Shown in pieces: positions 19,587 to 28,222 of a stretch of 32,813 nt of DNA. The position numbers were made by a program, and so were the translations under genes. The notes under the pieces are model-generated. The model searched no databases. It had not been told where the DNA came from and was given only the letters and a program-made list of their open reading frames with translations. Position 1 is the stretch's first letter. The number at the start of each line of letters is the position of its first letter. Source of the stretch: Lentzea aerocolonigenes (GTDB lineage: Bacteria; Actinomycetota; Actinomycetes; Mycobacteriales; Pseudonocardiaceae); the NCBI RefSeq assembly GCF_000955955.1, contig NZ_JYJG01000282.1:1-32813 (forward strand), given 5' to 3'.

Positions 19587-20159
19587 TCAGGGCCCCTGCA
19601 GCGCGCTCAGCATCAGATCCAGCCGGGCCTCGTGGTGATCCGGTCGTAGCCGGTGCCCGTGCGTGAGCGTCGCGATCCCGTGCAGCGAGCTCCAGAACAC
19701 CTCGGTCAGCGTCTCCAGATCCCGTTCTCCCGCAACAGGTCCGACCGCCGCGACGAGTTCGCCGAACGCGTCCCGCAACTCCTGCGGCACCTCGTCCGTG
19801 CCGAACGGGATGTCCACCTGCTGCACGAACATCGCGTCGTACAGCGCGGGCCTCTTCGCGGCGAACTCCAGGTACGCCTCCGCGGCTGCTTTCAGCCGTG
19901 ACTCCCCTTGCTCGGGACGGGCTTTGCGCATCAGCCGCGCCAGCTCCCCGCACCCCTGGATCGCCACCGCGCGCACGATGGCGTCCTTGCCCTTGAAGTG
20001 GCTGTAGAGCACCGGCTGGCTGTACTCGACCTTCTCCGCGAGCCGGCGCGTCGTGACCGCCTCCCAGCCTTCCGCCTCAGCCAGCTCGCGGGCAGCGTCG
20101 ATGATCAGCTGGTGCCGTTCCGCGCGTTCACGCTCGCGCCGGTTCTGGATGGTCACCAC
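19587..20159 (-). CDS. TetR-family repressor
   Basis: This 190-residue protein has an N-terminal TetR helix-turn-helix (about 15-62: LIIDAARELAEAEGW, VTTRRLAEKVEYSQPVLYSHFKGKDAI) and an all-helical ligand domain resembling WHG/TetR_C types. It starts at the first of two tandem GTGs (20159), with a weak ribosome site. It is divergent from a DUF4267 gene, and two copies of a 15-bp palindrome lie between them, one only 5 bp from its own start, so it very likely represses both genes. Its 3' end is 8 bp from the convergent THUMP-like gene. Confidence 0.92.
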   Translation of the reverse strand: MVTIQNRRERERAERHQLIIDAARELAEAEGWEAVTTRRLAEKVEYSQPVLYSHFKGKDAIVRAVAIQGCGELARLMRKARPEQGESRLKAAAEAYLEFAAKRPALYDAMFVQQVDIPFGTDEVPQELRDAFGELVAAVGPVAGERDLETLTEVFWSSLHGIATLTHGHRLRPDHHEARLDLMLSALQGP

Positions 20160-20164
20160 TCGAA

Positions 20165-20230
20165 TCTAGCACCGCTAGACATCCGAGCGCGACTAGTGTG
20201 AGCGTCGCTCTATTCGCTAGCAACGCTAGA
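20165..20230. promoter_or_regulatory. Two TetR operator copies
   Basis: TCTAGCACCGCTAGA (20165-20179) and GCTAGCAACGCTAGA (20216-20230) are two copies of one palindrome, with centres 51 bp apart (about five helical turns), filling the region between the divergent tetR and DUF4267 genes. The layout is typical of an autoregulated TetR switch. Confidence 0.8.
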
Positions 20231-20247
20231 AGTTCCCGGAGGGCATC

Positions 20248-20637
20248 ATGCGTCTGAACACGGTCATGGCCTGGCTCGTCGTGCTGGCCGGCTTCTACTT
20301 CGGCCTGAGCTACCTGCTCAACGGCGACGGCGCGGCAGCGGGCTTCGGCATCGTCGACCCGGCCGGCTACTACGTCGTGAAGGGCGTGCGAGACGTCGCC
20401 TACGGCCTAACAGCCCTGATCCTGCTGCTGTTGAAGCAACGCCGAGCGCTGGGCTGGGTGGTCCTGGCCGACGCGATCATCCCGATCGGCGACTGCCTGG
20501 CCGTGATGACCCACGGCGGCACAGTGGGCTACGCGCTGGCAGTGCACGGCTCCGCAGCCGTGCTGGTGCTGCTCACCGCGGCACTGCTGCTCCGGGAGAC
20601 AACGCCCGCACAGCCGCAGCCAGTTCCGAGTCGTTGA
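20248..20637 (+). CDS. DUF4267 small membrane protein
   Basis: A 129-residue protein with four predicted transmembrane segments (about 6-25, 40-63, 68-85 and 97-115), it looks like a DUF4267 member. The ATG has GGAGGG 6 bases upstream. It is the target of the divergent TetR regulator through two operators. The biochemical role of the family is not known to me. Its last 65 bases overlap the convergent nucleotidyltransferase gene. Confidence 0.88.
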   Translation: MRLNTVMAWLVVLAGFYFGLSYLLNGDGAAAGFGIVDPAGYYVVKGVRDVAYGLTALILLLLKQRRALGWVVLADAIIPIGDCLAVMTHGGTVGYALAVHGSAAVLVLLTAALLLRETTPAQPQPVPSR

Positions 20638-21301
20638 TCTCGCTGAGCAACATCCCGGTCAACACGTGGAACGCCCGCCGCAGCTCGTCCTGATGCGTCG
20701 ACAACACCAGCGTGCCGGCGAAAGCGGAGGCATCGGCGAGATCGTCCAACCCGCGCCCCTGCACCGCGTTGACCCCTTGCTCAAGGCACCGCAACGCCAT
20801 CACCTGGTCGCGCATGTTGTTGATCATGTACAGCGCCTGCCACGAGCGCCCGCGCTCGATCGACGACCGCGCGTGCAGCGCGTAGAGCCAGGCGAGCCCG
20901 ATCAGCCCGTCGCGGCCGGGCTGACCAACGTGCGGGATCTCGTTGGCCTCGCCGAACAGCAGCCGGAACGTCGGCCCGGTCGCACCGAACTCCGTCGACG
21001 GCCAGAACGCGATGTCGACCTGCAGTGTCGACCGCATCAGGTAGACGCGGAACAACACGGCCCCGCGCCGCACGTCGAGGTGGCTGACCGCGCCGCACGC
21101 GTACATCAGCGCGGTCCAGTCGGCCACCACGGCGTCGATCTCGCGGTCGACCGAGAGCGCGAAGTCGATGTCCGACCAGCGATCCTCCCTGCCCACGGCC
21201 GCCGACCCGGTCAGCGCCGCCCCGACCACCCGCGGGTCGGTGTCGGCGGCGTTGACCAGGTCACGACGCAGCTGATCGCGTTCCGAAACGGTGAACACCA
21301 C
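20573..21301 (-). CDS. Nucleotidyltransferase-fold protein
   Basis: This 242-residue protein carries the polymerase-beta-like nucleotidyltransferase signature: GSAA (32-35), DIDFAL with D44 and D46, and a third carboxylate D96 in LQVDIAFWP. A helical C-terminal half (about 125-240) resembles that of aminoglycoside or lincosamide nucleotidyltransferase relatives. Active-site carboxylates are intact, so activity is plausible, but the substrate is unknown. The start is a GTG at 21301 followed by another GTG, with no good ribosome site. The 3' end overlaps the DUF4267 gene by 65 bp. Confidence 0.82.
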   Translation of the reverse strand: MVFTVSERDQLRRDLVNAADTDPRVVGAALTGSAAVGREDRWSDIDFALSVDREIDAVVADWTALMYACGAVSHLDVRRGAVLFRVYLMRSTLQVDIAFWPSTEFGATGPTFRLLFGEANEIPHVGQPGRDGLIGLAWLYALHARSSIERGRSWQALYMINNMRDQVMALRCLEQGVNAVQGRGLDDLADASAFAGTLVLSTHQDELRRAFHVLTGMLLSEINDSELAAAVRALSPGAAVPR

Positions 21302-21403
21302 CCCACATTATTGGCCGCGGCGCGAAGGATCGACGCTGGCGCAGTCTTCTGCGAGATCACTCCACGCCGCACGGACGAAGAACCACGCAGGGACGCCAAT
21401 CCC

Positions 21404-22126
21404 TTACGTGAGCAACCCGAGCCGCGAAGCCTCCGCGAGCGCCTGCGCCCGGTTGTGCACCCGCAGCTTGAAGAACAGCTGCCGTTGCTCCGACTCGACC
21501 GTCTTCATCGCGATCCCCAACGCCGAAGCCGTCTGCCGGACCGACTCCCCGCGCGCGATCGACGCCAGGATGTCGTTCTCCCGATGCGTGAGCCCGGGAA
21601 CGTTGTCCGGCATGGCGACCCCGCGACCCGGAGTTCGCACGAGCCCCAGCCGAGCCACGACCGCGGCAGCCTGCACCCGGCTCTGCACCCCGAGCTTCGC
21701 GAAGATCCGCCGTTTGTAGTTGACGACGGTGTGCGGCGAGAGCTGGAGAGCCGACGCGACCAGCACAGCCGACAGTCCGGAGCAGACGTACGCGAGCACT
21801 TCCATCTCGCGGTCGGTCAACGCTCCCGGCGCGACACGGCGCATGGGAGCGAGAGGCACGTGCTCCAAAGAGGCGCGCAACGAGGCGAGCCCGCACGTCG
21901 GGCACAGCGGCACGAGTGGAAAGTCCGGTACGAATTCCGGTGGAAGCTGCCCCACCACCACGTCCGGCGGGCGCAAACGACACAACAGCACCAGGTCTTC
22001 CAAGGTGCAGGCCGTGCCGACGACGAGCCAGCCGGGCAGGGCATCGAGCCAGGTTGCTACGGCGTCGGAGGTGAGCAGGTCCGACGAGTGCACTGCGATC
22101 CTCGTTGACCGCACGCAGTTGGGCAT
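21404..22126 (-). CDS. LuxR-family regulator with two HTH domains
   Basis: This 240-residue protein has an unusual layout. Residues 8-60 resemble the start of a receiver domain (IAVHSSDLLT, PPDVVVGQL) but are too short to complete one. A CPTCG motif (75-79) follows, then two complete LuxR/GerE helix-turn-helix domains in tandem: 102-163 (LTDREMEVLAYVCSG, SPHTVVNYKRRIFAKLGV) and 178-240 (LTHRENDILASIARGES, AMKTVESEQRQLFFKLRV). Normal members have one, at the C-terminus. The start is the ATG at 22126, with GAGG 8 bases upstream. There is no frameshift between the domains. Targets are unknown; the GH92 gene upstream on the same strand is separated by a terminator. Confidence 0.9.
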   Translation of the reverse strand: MPNCVRSTRIAVHSSDLLTSDAVATWLDALPGWLVVGTACTLEDLVLLCRLRPPDVVVGQLPPEFVPDFPLVPLCPTCGLASLRASLEHVPLAPMRRVAPGALTDREMEVLAYVCSGLSAVLVASALQLSPHTVVNYKRRIFAKLGVQSRVQAAAVVARLGLVRTPGRGVAMPDNVPGLTHRENDILASIARGESVRQTASALGIAMKTVESEQRQLFFKLRVHNRAQALAEASRLGLLT

Positions 22127-22184
22127 GGCGGCGCCTCACGCTCAGAGCGAGGCGGCGGCGCTTGGGCTTACGTCACAAGATAGG

Positions 22185-22228
22185 ACGTGGGTGGTTCCCG
22201 CCGCCAGCGCGACGGGAACCACCCACGT
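22185..22228 (-). terminator. Terminator after the GH92 gene
   Basis: A perfect 16-bp stem (22185-22200 with 22213-22228) begins 8 bp beyond the GH92 stop, between that gene and the LuxR gene. The loop is 12 bases. It should separate the two transcription units. Confidence 0.85.
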
Positions 22229-22236
22229 TTGACGAA

Positions 22237-25200
22237 CTATCCCAGTGCCACAGCGAAAACATGCAGGTCGACATCATCCGGCAGCACGATGCTCGCCAGC
22301 GTCTTGCCTTCCGGTGCCGCGTACGTCTTCGTCGCGAAGATGTGCGTCGCCACCTTTTCGCTGCCGCCGCCGGACTGGTTGCGGTACGGCGTGTTCGCGA
22401 CGATCACGTTGCCGTAGCTCGGAGCCGCGCCGCCACCGCCCAAGGTCCAGTCGCTGAACCCGATCTCGACGGTCGCGGTGGTGCCGTCCGTGAACGTCAC
22501 GACCGCGGGCCGGGTGCGGGCACCGTTGGTGGCTGAACCGAGGAAGGCGAGCCGGGTTCCGGACAGTGCCAGCGTCTGCTTCGCCGCGGTGGCGTTGTCG
22601 GGACGGCCGGGCGGCGAGGCGGGCCAGGTGTAGGACAAGCCGTCCACCGTGCCCGTACCACCCGGCGAAAGTCCGGCAGCGGCAAGAGCTTGACGCGAGT
22701 AGCTGTAGCCGCCGCCGTCGAAGTCGCCCTCGCCGGTCGCGTCGTCGGACGCACCGACGTTGTTCACGGCGGCCAGCATGCTGCCCGCCGGAGCGACCTT
22801 CACCGTCTTCGGCAGCACCACGGGCTTCGCGGCGCCTTCGACGGTCACCGTCACGGTGAAGTCGTAGAACCCGTCCTTCGCCGAGGGATCCGGGGTGATG
22901 GTGAACTCGCCGGGCACGGTTCCGGTGCTGGGCGAGATACCGATGAGCGGGTCGATGTCGACCTTGAACGTCGCCTTCGGGTCGCCGTCGTACAGCTTGA
23001 CCGCGTTGACCTTCACCGTGGTCGGCTTGCCCTGCTCCGCCACGAGATCACGCGGTTCGACGGTCAGGAAGTACGGCTGGTCGTGCTTGATCGGCTGCTC
23101 GCCGTCGCGGAACGACGGCGGTGCGTCAGAAGCCCCGCTGCCCCACGAAGAAGGCGTCCTGCCGAGCACGAAGTCGAGCTTGCCGCCGTGCTCCACGAAC
23201 GACTCGGGCAGCCAGGTCTTGGTCGTGGCTCGACCGTTGACCTTCAACGACTGCACGTACTTCGTGGCCGTGTTGGCCGCGGGCGCGTTGATCGTGATGT
23301 CCTTGCCGCCACCGCGGTTGATCTTCACCGACGTGAACAGCGGGCTGCTCAGCACCAGCTCGGCGCGCGAGGGCACCTGCGGGTAGATGCCCATCGAGGT
23401 GAAGACGAACCACGACGACATCGCGCCGAGGTCGTCGTTGCCGGGAATGCCGCCGGGGGCGTTCTTCCACAGCGTGCCGATCGTCTCGCGCAACGTCTCC
23501 TGCGTCTTGGAGGGCCGGCCCGTGTAGTTGTAGAGCCACGGGACGTTGATCGACGGCTCGTTGTCCAGTTCGGACTTCGCGCCGCCCTTGCCCGTCAAGG
23601 CCCAAGTGCCGTCAGCGTTGTGGAAGAAGTCGTCCAACCGCTTGTTGGCACGTTCGCGACCGCCCAACGACTCCACGAGCCCGGCGACGTTGTGCGTGAC
23701 CATCCACGTGTACTGGGCGCTGCTGCCCTCGACGAACCCGTTGCCGGTGTCGGGCGTGAAGTCCTTGACCCACGTGCCGTCGGCGTTGCGGTTGCGGATG
23801 TAGCCGCCGGTGGAGTCCGCGACCGGGTCGAAGTTGTTCTGCCACCACTGCGCGCGCTCGGCGAACGTCTTCGCGGTCCTGCGGTCGCCTGTGCGCTCGG
23901 CGAGCTGGCTGATCGCGAAGTCCGCCGCGGAGATCTCCAGGGTCTCCGCCGCGCCGCCCCACGCGTTCGACACCGACGGCATGTACTTGTGCTGCAGGTA
24001 CTTGTCGAGCGACGGCCGCTGCCCGACGGACATCACCGCCCAGCCGTCCTTGCTCAGGTCCTGTGCGGTGGGCACGGTCGCGGCCTGCACCAAGGACTTC
24101 AAGGAAGACCTGATGTCGTACTTGTCGCCACCGAACGCCGTGATGGCCGCGAGAGCGATCGGCGCCGGGTCGCCGTTCATCACGTGCGTGCCACCGCCGT
24201 TGTGCGTCCAGCGGTCCCAGACGCCGTTGTTCTGGTCGGCCTGGTTGAGCAGCGACTGCGCGATGTCCGACCCGATCTGCGGCTCCAGCAGCGTGACGAG
24301 CTGCAGCTGTGAGCGGTAGATGTCCCAGCCGGAGAACGTGCCGTACTGCGCCTTCTGCCGCCGCTTGTCGATCTTGTGCGCCTTGCCGTCGAACCCGGCG
24401 TACTCGCCGTTGACGTCGCTGAAGAGGTTGGGGTGCAACAGCGCGTGGTAGAGCGCGGTGTAGAACTTGGTCCGCTCGTCATCGGAGCCGCCGCCGACCT
24501 CGATGCGCTTGAGCTGCTTCTGCCACGCGATGTACGCGTTGTCCCTCATGTCCTCAATGGACTGACCCTTGTTCTCGGCGCTGAGGTTCGCCCGCGCGTT
24601 GTCCAGGCTGACGTACGAGATGCCGACCTTGACGTTTACCTGCGAGCCGGGCGCGAAACCGAGGTAGGCGCCGGAACCCTTGCCGAGCACCGGCCAGCCG
24701 TTCGTCCCGTACGTCGTGCCGCCCTTGGCAGACGTGCTTCCGGGCGTGACAACGTTGTCTTGATACGTGCCGACCTCGGTGAAATCCTGGTCGAACTCCG
24801 CCACGAAGTGCAGCGTGTAGTAGCTGCGGCGGCCGACCTGGTTGATGTAGCCGCAGAAGTTGCCGGCCGTGACCGAGCCCGTGATCGTGCGCTTGGCCTG
24901 GTCGATCGACGTGACCGCGTCACTGCTGCCGACCTGCGACTTGGACGTGTTGATCAGCACCGTCGCTGGCTTGTCGGCTGGGAAGCTGAAGCGCGCGGCA
25001 CCGGTGCGTTCGGTGGCGGACAGTTCGGCTTTGGCGCCGGATTTCAGCGTCACGTCGTAGCGGCCGGGCTTGGCCACCTCGTCGGCGTGCGCGAACTCGC
25101 TGGCGTAGACGGCATCCGTCGCGTCCGTGGTCGGGGACGTGGTGACGGTGCCGACGTGCGGGAAGATCGGGATGTCACCACTGCCGCCCGCACATCCCGT

Positions 25201-25494
25201 GCCGGACATGTGGGTGAGGCTGAAGCCGCGGATCTTCGTGGCGTCGTAGCGGTAGCCACCGGGAGCCGCGGCGCGCAGGGTGTTGCCGCGACTCGCCTCG
25301 GGGCTGAAGGAGAACATGCCGAACGGCACGACCGCTCCGGGAAAGGTGTTCCCGAGATTGGTCGTGCCGATGAACGGGTTCACGTGCGCCGCGGGATCCG
25401 GCACCACCTGAATCTGGGGCTGTGCGGAGGCAGGGACCACTCCGAATGTCATGGCCACCGCCACCGCAGCTGTCATGAGGACTCTTCGCTGCAT
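22237..25494 (-). CDS. Secreted GH92 alpha-mannosidase, multidomain
   Basis: This 1085-residue exported enzyme has a signal peptide (MQRRVLMTAAVAVAMTFG, likely cut after VPASA). The GH92 N-terminal beta domain follows (VNPFIGTTNLGNTFPGAVVPFGM), then the (alpha/alpha)6 catalytic domain. Catalytic hallmarks are FVEGSSAQYTW (acid Glu, codons near 23733) and GNDDLGAMSSWFVF (base Asp pair, near 23440). GH92 enzymes are calcium-dependent exo-alpha-mannosidases. After the catalytic part come a beta-sandwich (codons about 23070-22790, LTVEPRDLVAEQGKPTTVKV) and a C-terminal domain of about 170 residues seen on many actinobacterial glycosidases (NVGASDDATGEGDFDGGGYSYS), probably carbohydrate-binding. 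It would act outside the cell on mannans or mannosylated glycans. The gene follows the nucleoside hydrolase on the same strand after 58 bp. Confidence 0.92.
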   Translation of the reverse strand: MQRRVLMTAAVAVAMTFGVVPASAQPQIQVVPDPAAHVNPFIGTTNLGNTFPGAVVPFGMFSFSPEASRGNTLRAAAPGGYRYDATKIRGFSLTHMSGTGCAGGSGDIPIFPHVGTVTTSPTTDATDAVYASEFAHADEVAKPGRYDVTLKSGAKAELSATERTGAARFSFPADKPATVLINTSKSQVGSSDAVTSIDQAKRTITGSVTAGNFCGYINQVGRRSYYTLHFVAEFDQDFTEVGTYQDNVVTPGSTSAKGGTTYGTNGWPVLGKGSGAYLGFAPGSQVNVKVGISYVSLDNARANLSAENKGQSIEDMRDNAYIAWQKQLKRIEVGGGSDDERTKFYTALYHALLHPNLFSDVNGEYAGFDGKAHKIDKRRQKAQYGTFSGWDIYRSQLQLVTLLEPQIGSDIAQSLLNQADQNNGVWDRWTHNGGGTHVMNGDPAPIALAAITAFGGDKYDIRSSLKSLVQAATVPTAQDLSKDGWAVMSVGQRPSLDKYLQHKYMPSVSNAWGGAAETLEISAADFAISQLAERTGDRRTAKTFAERAQWWQNNFDPVADSTGGYIRNRNADGTWVKDFTPDTGNGFVEGSSAQYTWMVTHNVAGLVESLGGRERANKRLDDFFHNADGTWALTGKGGAKSELDNEPSINVPWLYNYTGRPSKTQETLRETIGTLWKNAPGGIPGNDDLGAMSSWFVFTSMGIYPQVPSRAELVLSSPLFTSVKINRGGGKDITINAPAANTATKYVQSLKVNGRATTKTWLPESFVEHGGKLDFVLGRTPSSWGSGASDAPPSFRDGEQPIKHDQPYFLTVEPRDLVAEQGKPTTVKVNAVKLYDGDPKATFKVDIDPLIGISPSTGTVPGEFTITPDPSAKDGFYDFTVTVTVEGAAKPVVLPKTVKVAPAGSMLAAVNNVGASDDATGEGDFDGGGYSYSRQALAAAGLSPGGTGTVDGLSYTWPASPPGRPDNATAAKQTLALSGTRLAFLGSATNGARTRPAVVTFTDGTTATVEIGFSDWTLGGGGAAPSYGNVIVANTPYRNQSGGGSEKVATHIFATKTYAAPEGKTLASIVLPDDVDLHVFAVALG

Positions 25495-25552
25495 GGACGC
25501 GGACCCTACTTATCGTGGCCGCGCAACCCCAGAGAGCGACGTGAAGTTGTCG

Positions 25553-26389
25553 TCAAACGGACAAGCGCTGCTCCATGAAGGCCCGCAGCGCAGGCCAATC
25601 GGTGTCTTCCGCAACCTCTACCTGGTGCTTTCCCTCGATGAGGGCGCCCTCGTCGTCGACGTCGAGCAGGTGCGACTTGAGCTTCAGCGTGCCGGGGATG
25701 ATCGCTTCGGCCACCGCGACGGCGTCGTGGACGTAGATCCCCTGGTTCTCCGACCGGTTCTCCATGTACGCGCGGTACGTCCCGGTGAGGTTGCTCAGCA
25801 CGGGGTCGACCCGCGCGAGGAACTCGGTGTCGGCGATGCACCGGTGCGTGAGGTTGAGCGGCACGACGATCGGGTTGCCCTTGCGGATCACGACCTGCGC
25901 GGCCTCGGGATCGGCCCAGAAGTTGAACTCGGCCCGTTCGGTCGTGTTGCCCAGCCCTAGCCCGCCGCCCATGACGATCAACCGCGGGAACACGATGCCG
26001 GACTCCAGCGCGTTGGCGATGTTGGTGAGCGGCCCGATGGCGGCAACGGTGGTGTCCGGCGTGACGGTGTACTCGAGGAACTGAACAGCGTCGTCCGGAT
26101 CGATGATCTCGTTGTCGTCCGGCAGAGTGTGCGCCTGGCCGCCGAGTCCGTCCTCGCCGTGCACGTCCGCCGCCCCGCTCGGTCCCTCCGCACCCCTGGC
26201 CACAGGCACGTCCTTGCGTCCGAGGTAGGACAGCAGCCGCTGGGCGTTGCGCGTGGTGAGGTCGAGCGCGACGTTGCCGAACACCGTGGTGAGGCCTTTC
26301 AGCTCCACCTCGGGGCTGCGGGCGGCCAGCGCGATCGCGAACGCGTCGTCCACGCCGGGGTCGGTGTCGATGATCAGAGGGATCGCCAT
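25553..26389 (-). CDS. Nucleoside hydrolase (inosine-uridine preferring type)
   Basis: This 278-residue enzyme would split ribonucleosides into base and ribose. The defining calcium-binding DTDPGVDDA motif is at 8-16. IGPLTNIANAL and the late NLTHRC and HDAVAVAEA segments match the family, with His in the latter as active-site residue. The frame opens at 26444 or so, but the ATG at 26389, with AGGG close upstream, puts the motif at its usual distance from the N-terminus. It starts 4 bp after the end of the small conserved gene upstream, so they are probably co-transcribed. Confidence 0.92.
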   Translation of the reverse strand: MAIPLIIDTDPGVDDAFAIALAARSPEVELKGLTTVFGNVALDLTTRNAQRLLSYLGRKDVPVARGAEGPSGAADVHGEDGLGGQAHTLPDDNEIIDPDDAVQFLEYTVTPDTTVAAIGPLTNIANALESGIVFPRLIVMGGGLGLGNTTERAEFNFWADPEAAQVVIRKGNPIVVPLNLTHRCIADTEFLARVDPVLSNLTGTYRAYMENRSENQGIYVHDAVAVAEAIIPGTLKLKSHLLDVDDEGALIEGKHQVEVAEDTDWPALRAFMEQRLSV

Positions 26390-26393
26390 GTCC

Positions 26394-26669
26394 CTAGGGT
26401 GCCTGAGACTCGGCTCCCACCTCGGTGACGTCCCACACGACATTCCGCAGACCCGGCCGTTCGAGGTAGCCCTCGTCGCGCATCTTCGCGTGGTAGCGGC
26501 GGGCGTCGTCCTCGTTGTCGAACACCTGGATCGCGTGCCCGTCCTGCGTCCACGTCCCGTGCGCGAACCCCGGCGTCCCGACCTTGCTCGACGCCATCAA
26601 CGGCACCTGCGCACGCCACTCGTCGTGCATTTCCGGGCTGAGCTCCCACACTCCAATGACCGCCCACAT
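26394..26669 (-). CDS. Small conserved protein, unknown function
   Basis: This 91-residue protein, with MWAVIGVWELSPEM at its start and PGFAHGTWTQDGHAIQVFDNEDDARRYHAKM in the middle, has the look of a dimeric alpha/beta-barrel (antibiotic monooxygenase-like) fold: strand, helix, then strands ending GLRNVVWDVTEVG. I do not recognise a named function. An in-frame ATG 9 codons upstream (26696) would overlap the divergent acyltransferase start. I prefer 26669 because homolog-like sequence begins there, though neither has a strong ribosome site. It is tightly followed by the nucleoside hydrolase gene. Confidence 0.8.
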   Translation of the reverse strand: MWAVIGVWELSPEMHDEWRAQVPLMASSKVGTPGFAHGTWTQDGHAIQVFDNEDDARRYHAKMRDEGYLERPGLRNVVWDVTEVGAESQAP

Positions 26670-26694
26670 GAGACGAGACTTTAAAGTGCCGTGC

Positions 26695-27450
26695 ATGACT
26701 TCGATGTGGGGAGCACCCGTCTGGACGAGGTGGGCCAGGTCGCGCCGCGACCCTCAGCAGGCGCGCTTCCTCACGCTCGCCTCGCTGCGCTGGGTCCTGC
26801 GCCACCGCGCCTACACCCCCTGGTACCTCGTGCGGTACTGGCGGCTGCTCAAGTTCCGCCTGCTCAACCCCCACGTGGTGCTGCGCGGCATGGTCTTCTT
26901 CGGCAAGCACGTCGACGTCATGGCGCGGCCGGGCTACGGGCGGCTGGAGATCGGCCGCTGGGTGCACATCGGCGACGGCAACGCCATCCGCTGCCACGAG
27001 GGCTCGCTGCGCATCGGCGACAAGGTCGTGTTCGGCAAGGACAACACGGTCAACTGCTACCTCGACATCGAGATCGGGGCCTCCAGCTTGGTCGCCGACT
27101 GGGTCTACATCTGCGACTTCGACCACAAGACCGAGGACATCACGCTGCCGATCAAGGACCAGGGCATCGTGAAGTCGCCGGTGCGCATCGGGCCGGACTG
27201 CTGGCTCGGCGCCAAGGTGACCGTGCTGCGTGGCACCCGTGTCGGCCGCGGCTGCGTCCTCGGAGCCCACGCCGTGGTGCGCGGCGACGTGCCGGACTTC
27301 AAGATCGCGGTGGGCGCGCCGGCACGAGTGGTGCGGGATCGGCGCGCCGACTACGAGGCGGACGCCCAGCGGCGGGCCGACATCGCGGACATGGCCCGCA
27401 AGGCCAAGGAGGCGCTGGCTAAGCGAACGGAAGAAGCTGCGGACGCTTAG
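26695..27450 (+). CDS. Hexapeptide-repeat acyltransferase (Rv3034c-like)
   Basis: This 251-residue protein has left-handed beta-helix repeats (about 70-215: LEIGRWVHIGDGNAI, LRIGDKVVFGKDNTV, IEIGASSLVADWVYI, VRIGPDCWLGAKVTV, CVLGAHAVVRGDV) and a C-terminal helix rich in Ala, Arg and Glu. Such enzymes O-acetylate or succinylate sugars using acyl-CoA. The His in DFDHKTED is a candidate catalytic base. Position and strand match M. tuberculosis Rv3034c, adjacent to the Rv3032-3030 glucan operon, so acylation of a glucan is a sensible hypothesis. The ATG at 26695 is used; a second ATG three codons on is possible. The 3' end overlaps the SGNH gene by 32 bp. Confidence 0.87.
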   Translation: MTSMWGAPVWTRWARSRRDPQQARFLTLASLRWVLRHRAYTPWYLVRYWRLLKFRLLNPHVVLRGMVFFGKHVDVMARPGYGRLEIGRWVHIGDGNAIRCHEGSLRIGDKVVFGKDNTVNCYLDIEIGASSLVADWVYICDFDHKTEDITLPIKDQGIVKSPVRIGPDCWLGAKVTVLRGTRVGRGCVLGAHAVVRGDVPDFKIAVGAPARVVRDRRADYEADAQRRADIADMARKAKEALAKRTEEAADA

Positions 27451-28174
27451 GCCGGAAACCGTCGCCAGGCTGGCGGCCGATCAGCTTGTTGCGCGAACGC
27501 GTGTAGGCGACCGGCAGCACCTGGTCGCGCAGCCACCGCACGTGGTCCCACAGCGAGGCGGGCGCGGCCGTGCCGTCCAGCGGTGCCATCCACGCCGGAT
27601 CGAACGGGATGTCCAGCGCCGCCAGCACATGCCCGGCCAACCGCCTGTGCCCCAACGACGACAGGTGCAGGCGGTCCGGGCCGAAGAAGCGCGAGTCCTG
27701 CACGCATTCGTCGCCCCACACGTCGACCAGCACCGCGCCATAACGCACGGCAGCGACGCGCATCGCGTCGTTCAACGCCTCGATGCGCGGCCGCATCCGC
27801 CAGCCGAACGGCATGCGCTGCGAGACGTCGCTCAACGTGAAGACGGCGACCGTAGGCGCGAACGACGTCACGGCGCGGACCATCGCGTCGACGCGGCGCG
27901 CGAGCTGAGCAGCTGAGGCGCCGGACATCACGTCGTTGCCACCGCCGAACAGCACCACCAGGTCGGGCTGCAACGCCTCAGCGGACGGGACCTGCTCCAC
28001 CAGCATCTGGTCGAGCCGACGGCCGCGCACGCCGAGGTTGGCATAGCGGAAACCCGGCCCGTCCAGCACGGACGCGACGCGGTCCGCCCAGCCCCGGTAC
28101 CGGCCGTCGGGAAGCAGGTCGTCCAGGCCCTCGGTGCAGCTGTCCCCGAGTGCCACGAAGCGTTGGTATTTCAT
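27419..28174 (-). CDS. SGNH/GDSL hydrolase-fold protein
   Basis: This 251-residue cytosolic protein (no signal peptide) has the SGNH blocks: GDSCTEG with nucleophile S12, NLGVRG (block II Gly), GGGND with N80, and DRLHLS with D167 and H170. A C-terminal extension of about 45 residues contains several Trp and Arg. It could be an esterase or an acyltransferase. In mycobacteria the MGLP octanoyltransferase OctT is reported to have this fold, and here the gene lies inside an MGLP-like gene set, so a role in glucan acylation is worth testing, though simple esterase activity is the default. The ATG has GAGGAC 5 bases upstream. It sits 48 bp after the glycosyltransferase gene on the same strand. Confidence 0.88.
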   Translation of the reverse strand: MKYQRFVALGDSCTEGLDDLLPDGRYRGWADRVASVLDGPGFRYANLGVRGRRLDQMLVEQVPSAEALQPDLVVLFGGGNDVMSGASAAQLARRVDAMVRAVTSFAPTVAVFTLSDVSQRMPFGWRMRPRIEALNDAMRVAAVRYGAVLVDVWGDECVQDSRFFGPDRLHLSSLGHRRLAGHVLAALDIPFDPAWMAPLDGTAAPASLWDHVRWLRDQVLPVAYTRSRNKLIGRQPGDGFRPKRPQLLPFA

Positions 28175-28222
28175 TCAGTCCTCGGTCACCTGTTGTTAAC
28201 GGGACCGGCGACTGTACCAAGA

